The notes under the pieces are model-generated. The model ran no database searches. It was not told where the DNA came from and worked only from the letters and a program-made list of their open reading frames with translations. Position numbers and translations under genes: made by a program. A stretch of DNA of 64,000 bases from NCBI GenBank assembly GCA_021399445.1, contig JAJTUQ010000004.1, positions 3,224,001 to 3,288,000 on the forward strand, in the 5' to 3' direction. Source of the stretch: Xylogone sp. PMI_703. Lineage: Eukaryota; Ascomycota; Leotiomycetes. Each line of letters begins with the position of its first letter. The first letter of the stretch is position 1. Positions 10,383-21,616 of this stretch are shown in pieces.

Positions 10383-12190
10383 ATGAGTTCCGTTCCCTAC
10401 AATGGCACCTCTGCCACTGGGGGAGACTCGCTCCACGAGGACCTGAATATCTTCTACGATGTACGCTTGGATTATTTCTATTCTTTTCAAACTCATAGTA
10501 CCTCTGCACTGTTGTCTCGAGATGCTGACGATTGGTTTGGGCTAGGCTGGTGATATTGCGTGGATGATCACGGCGACGGCTCTCGTCTTACTTATGATTC
10601 CGGGTGTAGGGTACGTATCCTCATACTTGTGTTTCCTTACGAATATATGCAAATAACACAAACAATATTACATCCACAAAAACCACTCTAAGGTTACACA
10701 TATTCCTACTGCATAGAGACTAATTTACTCTCCTGTATATAGCTTCTTCTACTCAGGTCTTGCCCGGCGCAAGTCTGCTCTCTCTTTGATATGGCTCTCC
10801 GTTATGGCCACTGCCGTTGTCTCCTTCCAATGGTTCTTCTGGGGCTACTCCCTCACCTTCTCGCATAGTGCTGGCAAGTTCCTCGGCAACTTGGACAACT
10901 TCGGCCTCAAGAACACTCTCGCCGCTCCTTCTGTTGGCTCCGAAAAGATCCCTGACCTCCTCTTTGCCGTTTACCAAGGCATGTTTGCTGCCATTACCGT
11001 CGCGCTTGCTGTTGGTGCCGTGGCCGAGCGAGGACGCATGCTACCCTGCGTCATCTTCATGTTTATTTGGACGACCGTCATATACGATCCTATTGCCTGC
11101 TGGACGTGGAACCCCTCAGGATGGGTAGCAAAGCTTGGTGGTCTGGATTTTGCTGGTGGAACGCCTGTGCATATCGCATCTGGCACAGCGGCTCTGGCCT
11201 ACTCCTTCATGCTGGGAAAGCGTCGTGGCCATGGAACTCACGAACTGAATTACCGCCCGCATAATGTCACCCATATCGTCATTGGCACCGTTTTCCTCTG
11301 GGTTGGATGGTTTGGTTTCAACGCCGGTTCAGCCCTCGCGGCCAACATGCGCGCTGTTATGGCAGCTGTGGTCACCAACTTGGCCGCTTGTGTAGGAGGA
11401 ATCGCCTGGTGCGTCCTGGACTATCGGCTTGAACAGAAATGGTCCACTGTTGGGTTCTGCTCTGGGGTTATTGCGGGTCTGGTCGCCATCACTCCCGGCT
11501 CGGGTTTCGTCCCGGCGTGGTCCGCAGTTGTATATGGTGTGGTGGGAGCAGCCGGGGCTAACTATGCCACCAAGATCAAGTTCTTGATTGGTATCGATGA
11601 CGCACTTGATATCTTCGCCGTTCACGCTGTTGGGGGCCTTGTGGGAAATATCCTTACGGGCTTCTTCGCAGCGGATTACATTGCGCATCTAGATGGATTC
11701 ACCGAGATTCCAGGAGGTTGGATTAATGGTCATTGGATCCAATTGCCTAAGCAGCTTGCCGATTCTGCTGCTGGAGGCGCATACTCATTCGTTGGTACCT
11801 GCATTATCTTGTTCATTATGAATCTTATCCCTGGCTTGTCTCTGCGGGCATCCGAGGAAGCAGAAATTCTCGGTATTGACGATGCCGAGATTGGAGAGTT
11901 TGCATACGGTAAGTCTTGCCTCCTTTTCAAACGATATCGCATTGTGAAGTCTGATATAACTGACGCAATTGGAAACAGATTATGTCGAACTTACCCGTGA
12001 ACTTGTCAATGCCGAGGATGAGATAGATGCAATAAGCAAGTTCTCACGCGAAGAAGATGTAGGTGCAATGAATCATGGTGTACCAGTTGGTCGTGTAGAC
12101 CCTCACGAGAAGGTGGCTACCCCCTCTGTCTCTGTCTCTCCTTCACCTTCAGCCGGGGGCCTTCTGCCGTACCGCCAACCATGGGAATGA
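10383..12190 (+). CDS. ammonium transporter, Mep/Amt family
   Basis: Exons 10383-10460, 10546-10610, 10743-11908 and 11979-12190 encode 506 aa. The body shows the 11-helix Amt/Mep fold: GDIAWMITATALVLLMIPGVG then FFYSGLARRKSALS (helices 1-2), WNPSGWV, and GTPVHIASGTAAL. The twin histidines of the pore are both present, near residues 191 (VHIASG) and 342 (VHAVGG), along with the GWFGFNAGS and DALDIFAVH signatures. The cytosolic tail contains DDAEIGEFAYDYVEL, a conserved piece of the fungal C-terminal regulatory region, then a Ser/Pro-rich end. It imports ammonium across the plasma membrane. Closest named types are Aspergillus MeaA/MepA; I cannot choose between them from sequence alone. Exon 4 splits the conserved DYVEL motif. 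Confidence 0.95.
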
Positions 12191-13867
12191 ATAGCTCCCA
12201 TGAGAGTGTGATGAGAAATAGTACGATTCGATGAGAGAACGAAAGCTAAGATAGGGTGTTGTCTTAGAAAATCTCCGTCTCGAGCCATCTCCACCAGCCG
12301 CTACTGGTCGACGACGAATACCAGCCAAGAAGAATCAATCACGGGTACGCACAATGAGAGAACTCTCATTTGCTGCATTTGTCATTCCCAGTTCATTCGC
12401 ATTTACATCAAACCCCTGACGGCGCTTTTATGGTTTTTTATATACCACTTTCTTTGCGATACCACTAGATCGAATTCTTTTATGAGCACATCAGATGCAC
12501 CCAGCATCTTCCTAATAGCTTTCTTTTATGTTTACATATGTAGATATCTACTTGGTACTTATTTGGGGTGTCTTTGGCGGGTGGAGAAAATGGGGCTTTT
12601 CGGGGTGTGGGAAGTTTCTCATGTACTGTTATTCATGCTTGTATGTATAAATGGAAGGATGGGGAATATCCGTATCAGAAAAACAGGTCTTTCTGACGCT
12701 TGGCCAGGCTGAGTTAAGTGTTGGCCAGCAGCTTGGAGTCAAGGATTCGCATATGCTGGGAGTGAGAGTGGTTAACAGGATCGGCGTCTCTGCCTGATTA
12801 TCTGTCTCTATCTATGTAGCAGATATAATGCCTGGTAGAAAATATGAGAAGATATGTGATCAAATTATACGAGCAGCGTAACTCTAGCCTCTCAAGACAG
12901 GATGCTTAACCAGGTCATCCTGGATGTTGCTAGCTGCAGCTTCCAGAAGGATGAGCTTGGTGTAACCAGAAAATCAGCGCTAACTCCTGGAGAAGAAGAA
13001 AGTAACAGAGTTAATTAAACGTAGATAACGTACAAAGAGGGGGTTTAATATATCATTATCACGTGCGAATGGCGATCTATGTGTTGCACGTGGGGGAGTG
13101 TCTCACTCCTTCCTTTTAAGAAAAAGAAAAAGGACATAGAGAGAGGCGTGGAAAACCAGAAGATATGATTGGAGAACATAAAGATACAAAGTTGCTGTAA
13201 GTATTGTAGCTAGAAATATTGGAAAGACACGACAGTACTCATTGATTTTGATATGAACAGACGGTACATGCACAAATAGGTCGTTTTCAGGTAGTTGAAC
13301 GCTACGGAAGGCCTGCCGTCAAAGAAACAATCACTTTTTAAGCGATACTTGACAAAGCGGTTACAGTAACTTAGACAATATGAGTGGCTCGTTTTTTAGC
13401 ACTAAAAGTTTAACTAAAACGTTAAAAAAGATCACTAAGAAAGAATATTTGAATACATCAACCGTGAGGAACACGGATCTCCACATCACAATGATGGAAG
13501 TGTAGAATCATAACCGTATTGATGCTAGTGTGTGATTGGGGGTTGGTTATGTTAAAATATAATTAGCGACACCAGCCATATCCCGTGCTAATCCGCTAAC
13601 CCGTTCCACGTTCACGCTGTCCTGAAATCCGATGCCTTATTATTATCTTTGAAGTATTTATATTACTATGTTAAGTTATTGTTCAAGTAGTCACGTATCA
13701 AGTGATACGCAACACAGCAGAATCTATGGAGTCCTATTGGTTCTGGGCAAACCACCTTCGCATACATGCCTGGAGCCTAGAAAGCCGATACAAGCGCCAT
13801 AGAAGAATGATTGTCCAGCTACACCTTTTGTCTGGTGTAATGTTAGTGTTGTTCCTCTCGAACAGTC
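12191..13867. other. AT-rich intergenic region after the ammonium transporter
   Basis: About 1.7 kb. The first 300 bases are likely transporter 3' UTR. From about 12900 the sequence is AT-rich with many short direct words and no coding signal. Two CACGTG-containing E-box-like words lie close together near 13060-13095. Nothing else can be supported. Confidence 0.5.
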
Positions 13868-15273
13868 ATGGCCTTGTTACATTCGTTACCTCCAAATGAC
13901 CATCCTGCAAGACTTTTAGAAGAAAATTCCCCTGCCTTGGCCTCTAGATTGAAGCATGAAGTCCAAGATGATCTCTCATCCCGTGACTGCAATGTCCCTG
14001 GATCACGTTCCTGCTCTCCACTCCCTCAACTGACACCTGGTGTCACTTCTCTCCATCCCGTCAATAGCTCACCCGAGTCTTCGTCAATTAATGATATTCT
14101 TCGACAACATTGTCGAACCCGCTTATACGTCCCAGCAATAGGCTGGACTTCAGACCAACTACAACTTTTAGATTGTCGATTTAGCTTAAAGAGAATGTCA
14201 CCGAGTAAGAGATCAAAGGAATCAACACTACCATCTCAGAAATCTGGGCATCGAAATAGCCAGACTCAGATAGAGGAGACGTACGCAACCCGCAGACAGC
14301 GAAACAATCTGCCACACCTCGCGAGTGTAGCAGCTTACTTATTCCGCCCGTGTACCATGGAGTTTAGGAAATCTGTCATAGCAGAACTTCTTAGTTCCCA
14401 CAATATTCACCCTTTGAAGCTGCCACTCTCCCAGAAGCATTGCGATTCTGTTCCCAATATCGGTCTCAAGCTTCTGCCCTTTTTCTTTGGAGGCCGTGTT
14501 GTCAACGTCCTTCATACAGACGGTATTTTCTCATATAACTCCGTCATTCCAGACTTTGCTTATGTTGGCTTCGATACCATACACACCCTCCGCCATAAAT
14601 ATATCAACGTTCCGCCTCTGAAGAGGCAGAATCTGCCTGTTGTCACAATTAGAGAGAAGAAGTTGCATCGACTTCACCCTAAGAAGGAGGCGGAAGATCC
14701 ATATATAATAGCTATTCTGATTGCCCTAGCTCAACAGAACGGAAGAGCCAAAGTGCAGGAACAAAGTCGGCACAAGAGGCAACCCCTGGAGGGCAACTGG
14801 ATGCACACGCCACTACATCCTGGGAGTCAGCAGCACCGTCTATTTCTCTTTTGGCGGCTCGAGAAACATTGGAAACGCCCCAAAACAATACTTCTTCCCT
14901 TAAGGTATGCTCGTAACTCTACTAGATCGCCCTTATTCCTTTCATTAAACGTGACAAGGTTCGCCTCCTTGCCTTTTCTGACACAGATACGCGGTGTCTT
15001 TATTTCTATACAGCTCACATTCCACCTGAATTCCTCGACAAGTTTGACATGCCGTCACGATTTTCACCAAGCCGCCCAGTCTCAGTTTTATATTCGTGCA
15101 TTTATCTTTCATCTCCACAGCAGGTAATAAAGCAATTGGATTGTGCACTCCGCACCAGTGGTATACCATCGGTTCTTAGAGCCAATGCACCAGCAGATGC
15201 TGCTCAAGTTCATCCAATGCGCTGCAGCACGAACAAGGAGGCCACTGTACAGCAGGCTTCGCCGGCCTGTTAG
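13868..15273 (+). pseudogene. uncharacterised ascomycete protein gene with a reading-frame jump (possible pseudogene)
   Basis: The frame from 13868 stays open through AEDPYIIAILIALAQQN (about 14691-14741). The coherent continuation, LLAARETLETPQNNTSSLK, is in a different frame from roughly 14836. That frame then joins across a good 54-nt intron (14905-14958, phase 0) to VRLLAFSDTDTRCLYFYTAH, PPEFLDKFDMPSRF and a stop at 15273. So the N- and C-terminal halves are linked only by a one-base frameshift, or by a weak intron such as 14766-14830 (donor GTCGGC, no clear branch site). The N-terminus is Ser/Pro-rich and the middle is globular. The order of motifs resembles lineage-specific ascomycete hypothetical proteins I have seen, without known function. 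The gene sits in an AT-rich, gene-poor stretch, which fits decay; a sequencing indel is the other explanation. Confidence 0.5.
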
Positions 15274-17076
15274 TGTTACATCTTAATTCTAATGTGTATA
15301 TATTATAGAAGGTGGGTTAGAGTTGCGAAGATAGCTTCTGCGGGCCAGATTTCCATGTTAATTTAAGCAACATACTCCATGTAATGGAAATGCACCAATC
15401 CTAACCGCAGGTCATATCACCAAACGATTTAATATTCGGACACAGAAAAGTACATTATGTTATTCAAGAAGATGTAAATTAGATTTGAGATCAATAATAG
15501 AGCCATTGAGGTCAAAATATCCTATACTGTGCCAAGGAAATATCGCCAGAAGGGGAAATAACCCTCCACCTAACGACCTTCCACTTTCTCAAATAGCTCT
15601 ATAGACCCAAATAAGGAAGCACCTTATAACACAGAGCGGCACTGTTATGTTATGGTATAATGTAACGGTCAGGACGAGCTCGTGTTCGCGGGAGGGAAGG
15701 AATAATAAGTCTAATGGATGAAGTGAATACTGACGTTAGCAGAGATGTAGGCGGCAGCTCGGCGGATCAGCTGTGGAAGTCTGAACTCTTTTGTCACTCG
15801 GATCTTTCTTTTCCTTTATATTTCTCTGATTGTTAGATTTTTTCCTTAGTTTATATCTTTACACCTTTTTCTTATTCTGCTCCATGGAAGTGAAGACAAA
15901 GTAATGTGGCTGCTGCTCGTTCACAGATGAGCGAGATTCTTAGTCTGGTGGACCTTGAAGATGCGGTTTGATTGGTTGATCTTCTAATTTACTACCTAGG
16001 TTGTTCTACTATACAATAGTTCTATGTGTTGGTTACCATATATGGAGCGCGGTATCAATAATAGATATGTAGACATTAGATGTCGTCTTTATTAATGGTC
16101 TGAGTCCGTCCGTAGCCTGCACGGCTATTACTGAGCATTTGCGGTTGATTCTTGATATCAAGACCAGAACTGCCCTTGATTTCAACAGTTCTAGAGATAT
16201 AACTCTAACTGCTTCGATTCTAGGTATCATAAGACTGAGGGTAGGCGGCTTATATAACGACAGTATTTCAAGATTGCAATAACATAATTTCTTTTCTAGC
16301 AGATCATTTGGAGGATTTTAGGTTTAAGCTTGTAATCCGGAGTAACTGTTTTACCTCTTGTTGTAAGGGTCCTAGATATTACTGGTAAATAATAGAAAAC
16401 CCCGATAAATCATAATCAACGGTACCTTTTATCTCTTTATAAATAGATATATCCAACGAGCCAACTATACTTTTCTTGGTGGCTGCAGGGCGGTTGACAC
16501 ATCCGGGTAATATCTCGCGGCACGCGCGGGTTCTTACCGCATGGGGTAACTAATACTCCGGACATGATACCAAATCTCACTCCCCACTTGTTCGGGACAA
16601 CAATTACACAGTCAGATAATGCTTTGTTTTAAGCTATCAACCGCTACTATACTTTGATCTACATTGATGGGGTATAAGCCCTTTCGAGAGAGCATGATAA
16701 ATGATCTCCACGTGTCCTCCGTGGACTGGTATCCGACCTCCCGAGAAGATGTTGAAATTCTCCGAAACGCCGAATGCAATAGATGCTCGCTCCAAATGTT
16801 ACCGCAACCAAAAGAAAATTGCCGGCACCTTGCCGTCCTTTTTTCTACGGTCTATGTTGAAAGACACCCTAATCTCTAAGGCCTCAAGCCCAGCTCTATT
16901 GGCTTTTTGATACAAAAAAGCAAACTGTTAAAACGCCGCCCCTATTTGACCCCGGGTAGTTGAAAACCACGCTCCTTAATAGTATATTCGCTGCGAGAAA
17001 TCGTTAAAAAACGTAGACAGACATGAGAGGGACGTTGAGTCCCTCATCGACTTTTGGGCATTAAAGGATTAATTAT
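15274..17076. other. AT-rich gene-poor region
   Basis: About 1.8 kb without an intact frame. A block near 15640-15860 has a different texture, GC-richer then T-rich, and somewhat resembles a degenerate LTR, but I could not find matching ends or a second copy. Around 16085-16260 one plus-strand frame stays open and reads like a short relic. The final 150 bases before 17077 are likely the 3' UTR of the SAM synthetase gene. Confidence 0.45.
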
Positions 17077-18669
17077 TTAGAACTTCAGCGTCTTGGGCTT
17101 CTCCCAGCTGAAGTTTTGGTTGGTGAAGTGACCGTTCTTGGCGGTCTGGAAGTAGATTGGCTTGGCAAGGTCAAGCTCTCTGACAATGACACCGGGTCGG
17201 AGATCGAAGTTGTCCAAGATGATCTTAACAAGCTCATCAGAGGATCTGCTGGAGGTACCATAGGTGTCAACGTAGATGGAAAGTGGCTCCGCAACACCAA
17301 TAGCATATGACAGCTGGACAAGAGCACGTCTGGCCAACTTCGCGTTAACCAAGGACTTGGCGATCCATCGAGCTAGGTAAGCAGCAGATCGATCGACCTT
17401 GGAGAAATCTTTGCCGGAGAAGGCACCACCTCCGTGAGCGCCCCAACCACCATAGGTGTCGACAATGATCTTTCGTCCGGTAAGACCGGCATCACCCTGA
17501 GGACCACCAATGATGAATTGTCCAGAAGGTTGGATCTAATGGGGAATTAGCTATGTTTGTATTATATAACATGTTAATATCCTTACGTGGTAGATGGTCT
17601 CATCGGTGAGGTACTTGGCAGGGATGACCTTCTTGATGATCTTCTCCTTGATCTCCTTGCGCAATTCCTCGGTAGTGATGGTTTCGGCATGCTGAGCACT
17701 GACGACAACAGTGTGGACTCTGAGTGGGACTACAGCACCTCCATCGTGCTTATATTCGACAGTAACTTGAGTCTTGGCTGTTCTTTTGGTTAGAGCCCGT
17801 ATATGACGGATGGGACGATGGTACTAACTGTCAGGTCGGAGCCATGGCAGGCTTCCGTCTCTTCGGGCAGCAGACATGGCAGCATTAAGCTTGTGGGCCA
17901 ACTGCAGGGTCAAAGGGAACAACTCAGGTGTCTCATCAGTAGCATAGCCAAACATGATACCTTGGTCACCAGCTCCCAATTTCTCCAAAGCTTCGTCATA
18001 GTGAAGACCCTGGGCAATATCTGGAGATTGCTCCTCAATGGCAACCTAAATAGGAGGTCAGTGTTAGATTCTCTCAACAACCATTACAAAAGCGCAGGCG
18101 ACATACAAGTAAGTTGCAGGTCTTGTAGTCGAAACCCTTGGAGCTGTCATCGTATCCGATATCCTTGATACTGAAGGAATATGTTAATATATTTCGAATA
18201 ATTGTTATGGAATAGTACATACGCCTCTCGGACAACCTTCTGATAATCCAACTTTGCCTTGGTGGTGATTTCACCGAAAACCATGACCATTCCAGTCTTG
18301 GTTGCAGTTTCTAGTGAGCTGTCAGCAATTGCCTCAGCTCGGAGCAGCGGTATCGGGAAAAGGGACAGGGGTTAGGAAGAAGAGGTGTCAGCATACCGCA
18401 GGCGACCTTGGAGAGAGGATCTTCAGCCAAGCATGCATCTAGGACGGCATCGGAACTGGAGGAATTAATATGAATCAAGATCATCTCTAGGGCAAACAAA
18501 CATTTGATCAGCGATCTTGTCGGGATGACCTTCGCCGACAGACTCCGACTGTAAAAATGAGATGTCAGCATCAACTACGTAAGAAAGGGGGGTTGTAGAA
18601 ACTTACGGTGAAGAGGAAAGTCCCCTGGTTGTGGCCGTAATTGCCATTAGTTCCGTTTGTAGAACCCAT
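17077..18669 (-). CDS. SAM2: S-adenosylmethionine synthetase (methionine adenosyltransferase)
   Basis: Eight exons on the minus strand: 18669-18607, 18548-18502, 18455-18397, 18310-18223, 18170-18107, 18045-17829, 17777-17587 and 17535-17077, giving 395 aa. It makes S-adenosylmethionine from methionine and ATP in the cytosol. Visible signatures: [15 protein letters not shown] near residue 22, [26 protein letters not shown], and the phosphate-binding [16 protein letters not shown] near residue 280, then ARWIAKSLV and a Phe-rich end ([13 protein letters not shown]). Length equals the family norm. Fungal genomes often have one such gene (sasA in Aspergillus). The first five exons are small (47-88 nt), concentrated at the 5' end. 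It is divergent from GPN3. Confidence 0.97.
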
Positions 18670-19098
18670 TGTTGTAGGATGAAGCGGCGAAGGTGGTTTG
18701 AGAGAGAGAGAAGGAAGTATGGACGAGAATGGGGGGAGAAAAGAATCAAGATGAGGGGAATTCGAAAAGGTTGGGGACACAGAGGTAGATAATCTCTATC
18801 TTTATGGACACCGACCCATGTGGGGTCAGCATGACTTTACCCAATCAGACGGCGGAATAATCTTGATCCGGCTCCGGCAAATTGCACCATCAGAATCTTT
18901 TTTTACAAGCAGCGAAAGAGCGCCGACCAAGCGGGCAACGTGCTGGAGCTCGGTGGGCCAGCGCCGAGCACGTGATCGCAGCCTCATCAGCTCGGGATAA
19001 TAGAATTGGTGGGGCAGCCTTCTGAAGTTCCTGATGAGATTGCCCGAGGCTGATAAACTGAGGTCAATAAGCACGACGGACAGACACCGGCCTTCACA
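18670..19098. promoter_or_regulatory. shared divergent promoter SAM synthetase / GPN3
   Basis: These 429 bp separate the start codons of the two divergent genes. Next to the SAM synthetase start the minus strand is very C/T rich (18680-18780), a typical fungal core promoter feature. A CACGTG word lies at about 18969-18974, a candidate bHLH site; methionine pathway genes in ascomycetes often use such sites, but that link is only suggestive. Confidence 0.5.
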
Positions 19099-20038
19099 AT
19101 GAGTAAATTCGGTGTTTTGGTGATGGGGCCCGCTGGGGCTGGCAAAGTCAGTAGTTCTAGGTACTGGCTGCGAAACGGTCTTGATATCAATCTAACGTGA
19201 ACAGTCTACATTCTGCTCCGCCCTGATAACCCACCTGCGTAATAATCGACGTTCATGTTTTTATGTGAACCTAGATCCGGCTGCCGAAGAGTTCGTCCAC
19301 GAACCAGACCTCGATATAAAGGAGTTAATCTCGCTCGAGGATGTCATGGAAGAGATGGGCTTGGGACCTAATGGCGGGCTGATATACTGCTTCGAGTTTC
19401 TTCTGGAGAACCTCGACTTTCTCACTGAAGCTTTAGATCCACTGTCCGAAGAATATTTGATCATCATTGATATGCCTGGACAGATCGAACTATATACACA
19501 TATCCCGATATTGCCGTCGTTGGTGAAATTCTTAACTCGAACTGGAGCTTTGGATATTAGCCTGTGTGCAGCATACCTTCTTGAAGCTACTTTCGTAGTG
19601 GATACGGCAAAGTTTTTCGCTGGAACACTAAGTGCTATGAGTGCTATGATCATGCTGGAGGTGCCACATGTTAATATCTTGTCAAAAATGGACCTTGTGA
19701 AGGGACAAGTAACCAAACGACAGTTGAAACGGTTCTTAGATCCTGATACTAGTTTATTGGATGATGATGGTATTATCGGCGCGGATCCTGAGGATAATGG
19801 CGAAGGAAATCCGCAGGATAAAGATACCATGATGAGGGGTAGGAGCTTCAAGAGACTGAACAAGGCAGTTGCCCAGTTAATTGATAGCTTCAGTATGGTC
19901 TCATACTTGAAGCTGGATGTGCAGGACGAGGATAGTGTTTCTGCTATCCTTAGCTATATTGATGATGCAATCCAATATAGCGAAGCCCAGGAGCCAAAGG
20001 AGCCGAACGATGAGATTGAATTATATCCGGATGAATAA
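19099..20038 (+). CDS. GPN3: GPN-loop GTPase 3
   Basis: Exons 19099-19146 and 19205-20038 encode 293 aa. The P-loop is split by the intron: GPAGAGK ends exon 1 and STFCSAL opens exon 2. The diagnostic Gly-Pro-Asn loop is at residues 70-72 ([13 protein letters not shown]). The switch [13 protein letters not shown] and the base-recognition motif KMDL follow. FLLENLDFL and [15 protein letters not shown] match the Gpn3 branch rather than Gpn1 or Gpn2. GPN3 works with GPN1 in the cytoplasm to assemble and import RNA polymerase II and III. The tail has an acidic stretch ([12 protein letters not shown]). It converges with APQ12, 326 bp between stops. Confidence 0.94.
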
Positions 20039-20364
20039 ACGATACAAGTTGGGTCGAGAAACATATACAGGATGGTGGACTTTTGCATGGAGTTGGGGAC
20101 AAAATGATTTGTAAAGCATAGCGATGGCGTTAATCATTCATCATAACAAAAGAATAGAAAATCATATACCAATACCAGGTACAACATTCCACCCATGACG
20201 CCTGCGAACAAGTGCAGAATCCCTTCATGATGACATACAGTAGTGCCTTCCTTAAAACGCCAAGATACATGCCCACATCACCCGTACAAACAGTGCCTAT
20301 TTGCCTTTTGATCCAATTTTTCTGTTTCGTTTTGCTTTCCTTTCTTCCGACCACTCCCAATCCA

Positions 20365-20875
20365 TCATCTCCAGTTTGTGTTGGAGTTTGTCCTCGCCAT
20401 CTGCATCTGATTCTGGTATCCTTCCCACTTTCTATACTCCTGCCACCACACCGTCTTCAGCTCATCTCCCCACTGGCTCACATCATCAACCGTCCGCGCC
20501 AACCCTCTCTGCCACACCATAGCAACTATGATAGCAACTGCAGTCCAGAAGAATAGTCTCATGATCAACTTCGTCCAGAACATAATTATCCGATGCACAA
20601 AGTTTATTATCTGAATTGCGATTATGAGGAGTAAAAGGAGGGCACCGAAGCTGACGACGGCAGGAGAATCCTGTGCGAGAACAGCAAGTTGGTTCAAATA
20701 GGGTAGGAGAACCGGATAGAGACGTTTCTGAAGCTCAGAGAGATTGCTAAGCACTGGGACCAGGTAGGGCTGAAGGTTTGCGTAGAATTGGTACGCCATC
20801 ATGGCAGAATCTGTAAGCAGTTAGTAGTGAGGAGGCTCAACTGAGCTGCCTAGACTAACCTTGTATTAAATCCAT
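20365..20875 (-). CDS. APQ12: nuclear envelope / pore biogenesis protein Apq12
   Basis: Exons 20875-20860 (only 16 nt, MDLIQ) and 20810-20365 give 153 aa. There are two hydrophobic segments: about 58-80 (FGALLLLLIIAIQIINFV) and about 92-108 (LFFWTAVAIIVAMVW), with a short basic loop between them. This hairpin topology, with TKLIMRLFFWTA and a WWQEYRKWE tail, is the Apq12 pattern. Apq12 sits in the ER and nuclear envelope and affects pore complex assembly and membrane fluidity. The ATG-bearing first exon is inferred from the good donor GTTAGT and frame fit. The alternative start is the Met pair at the beginning of exon 2, which would lose only eight residues. Confidence 0.8.
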
Positions 20876-21616
20876 CTTCGAATGGAGAGGTAAAGAGAGT
20901 AAGTTTGAGGAGGTAGAAAACTCAGTCTATGTACAGCTGGCACTGCGTGGTCGAGTAAATCCTCAGTGGGGTCCGGTTGTTGACCGCTCTTGTTAGGAGA
21001 TGGCTTCGCCCTGAAACCACGCTCCTGTGAACAGTGCGAGTATTGTGGGTAGATTGTATTGAGAGAGCTTAAATTTTGCTACTAGAATGTTTTCTAGGGC
21101 GTTCTTTGGTTTTTTTGTGTCAGATGGTGGACATAGATGTGGTTATGAATAGTGAGTTGGTCGCGTCTATAGACGCGAGGACAATACACCTGACTAGCGC
21201 TATTACGTTAATGTTCGACGATGATGTGGCAAGCGTCTGCTTTTACCCCTATTGCAGCCCAACTTAGCAGTCCCCTTGAGTATGACAAACAAAGAAAAGT
21301 GCGATTGAAAGTGCTGTCTATATTATTTATGTTAGAATTGAGAATACTGGAGTATGCAGTAGTGAAAAGAATCACATCTTTATCATAAGCTACACAATTT
21401 CTACACCGCCTTCGAGCATAGTCACAAAACACGGAGCTTAGATCGAAAGACAAATCAGTCCATCGATGTAAAATGTTTGTTATTGATACTCTAATTGCAT
21501 GTGCTAGTTTTCCAGCGATCCGAAACGCCAACCAATGCCCTAGAATTCTATGCAAAGGTCTCTCTTCCCAGTTTTATTAAAGCCCGTCCATATTCCAAAA
21601 CTCCAATGAGCCACAT
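20876..21616. other. intergenic region between APQ12 and SLD3
   Basis: About 0.74 kb with no supportable gene. It holds the APQ12 promoter and the SLD3 3' end. The short open frames seen are AT-rich and without domain signal. Confidence 0.6.
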
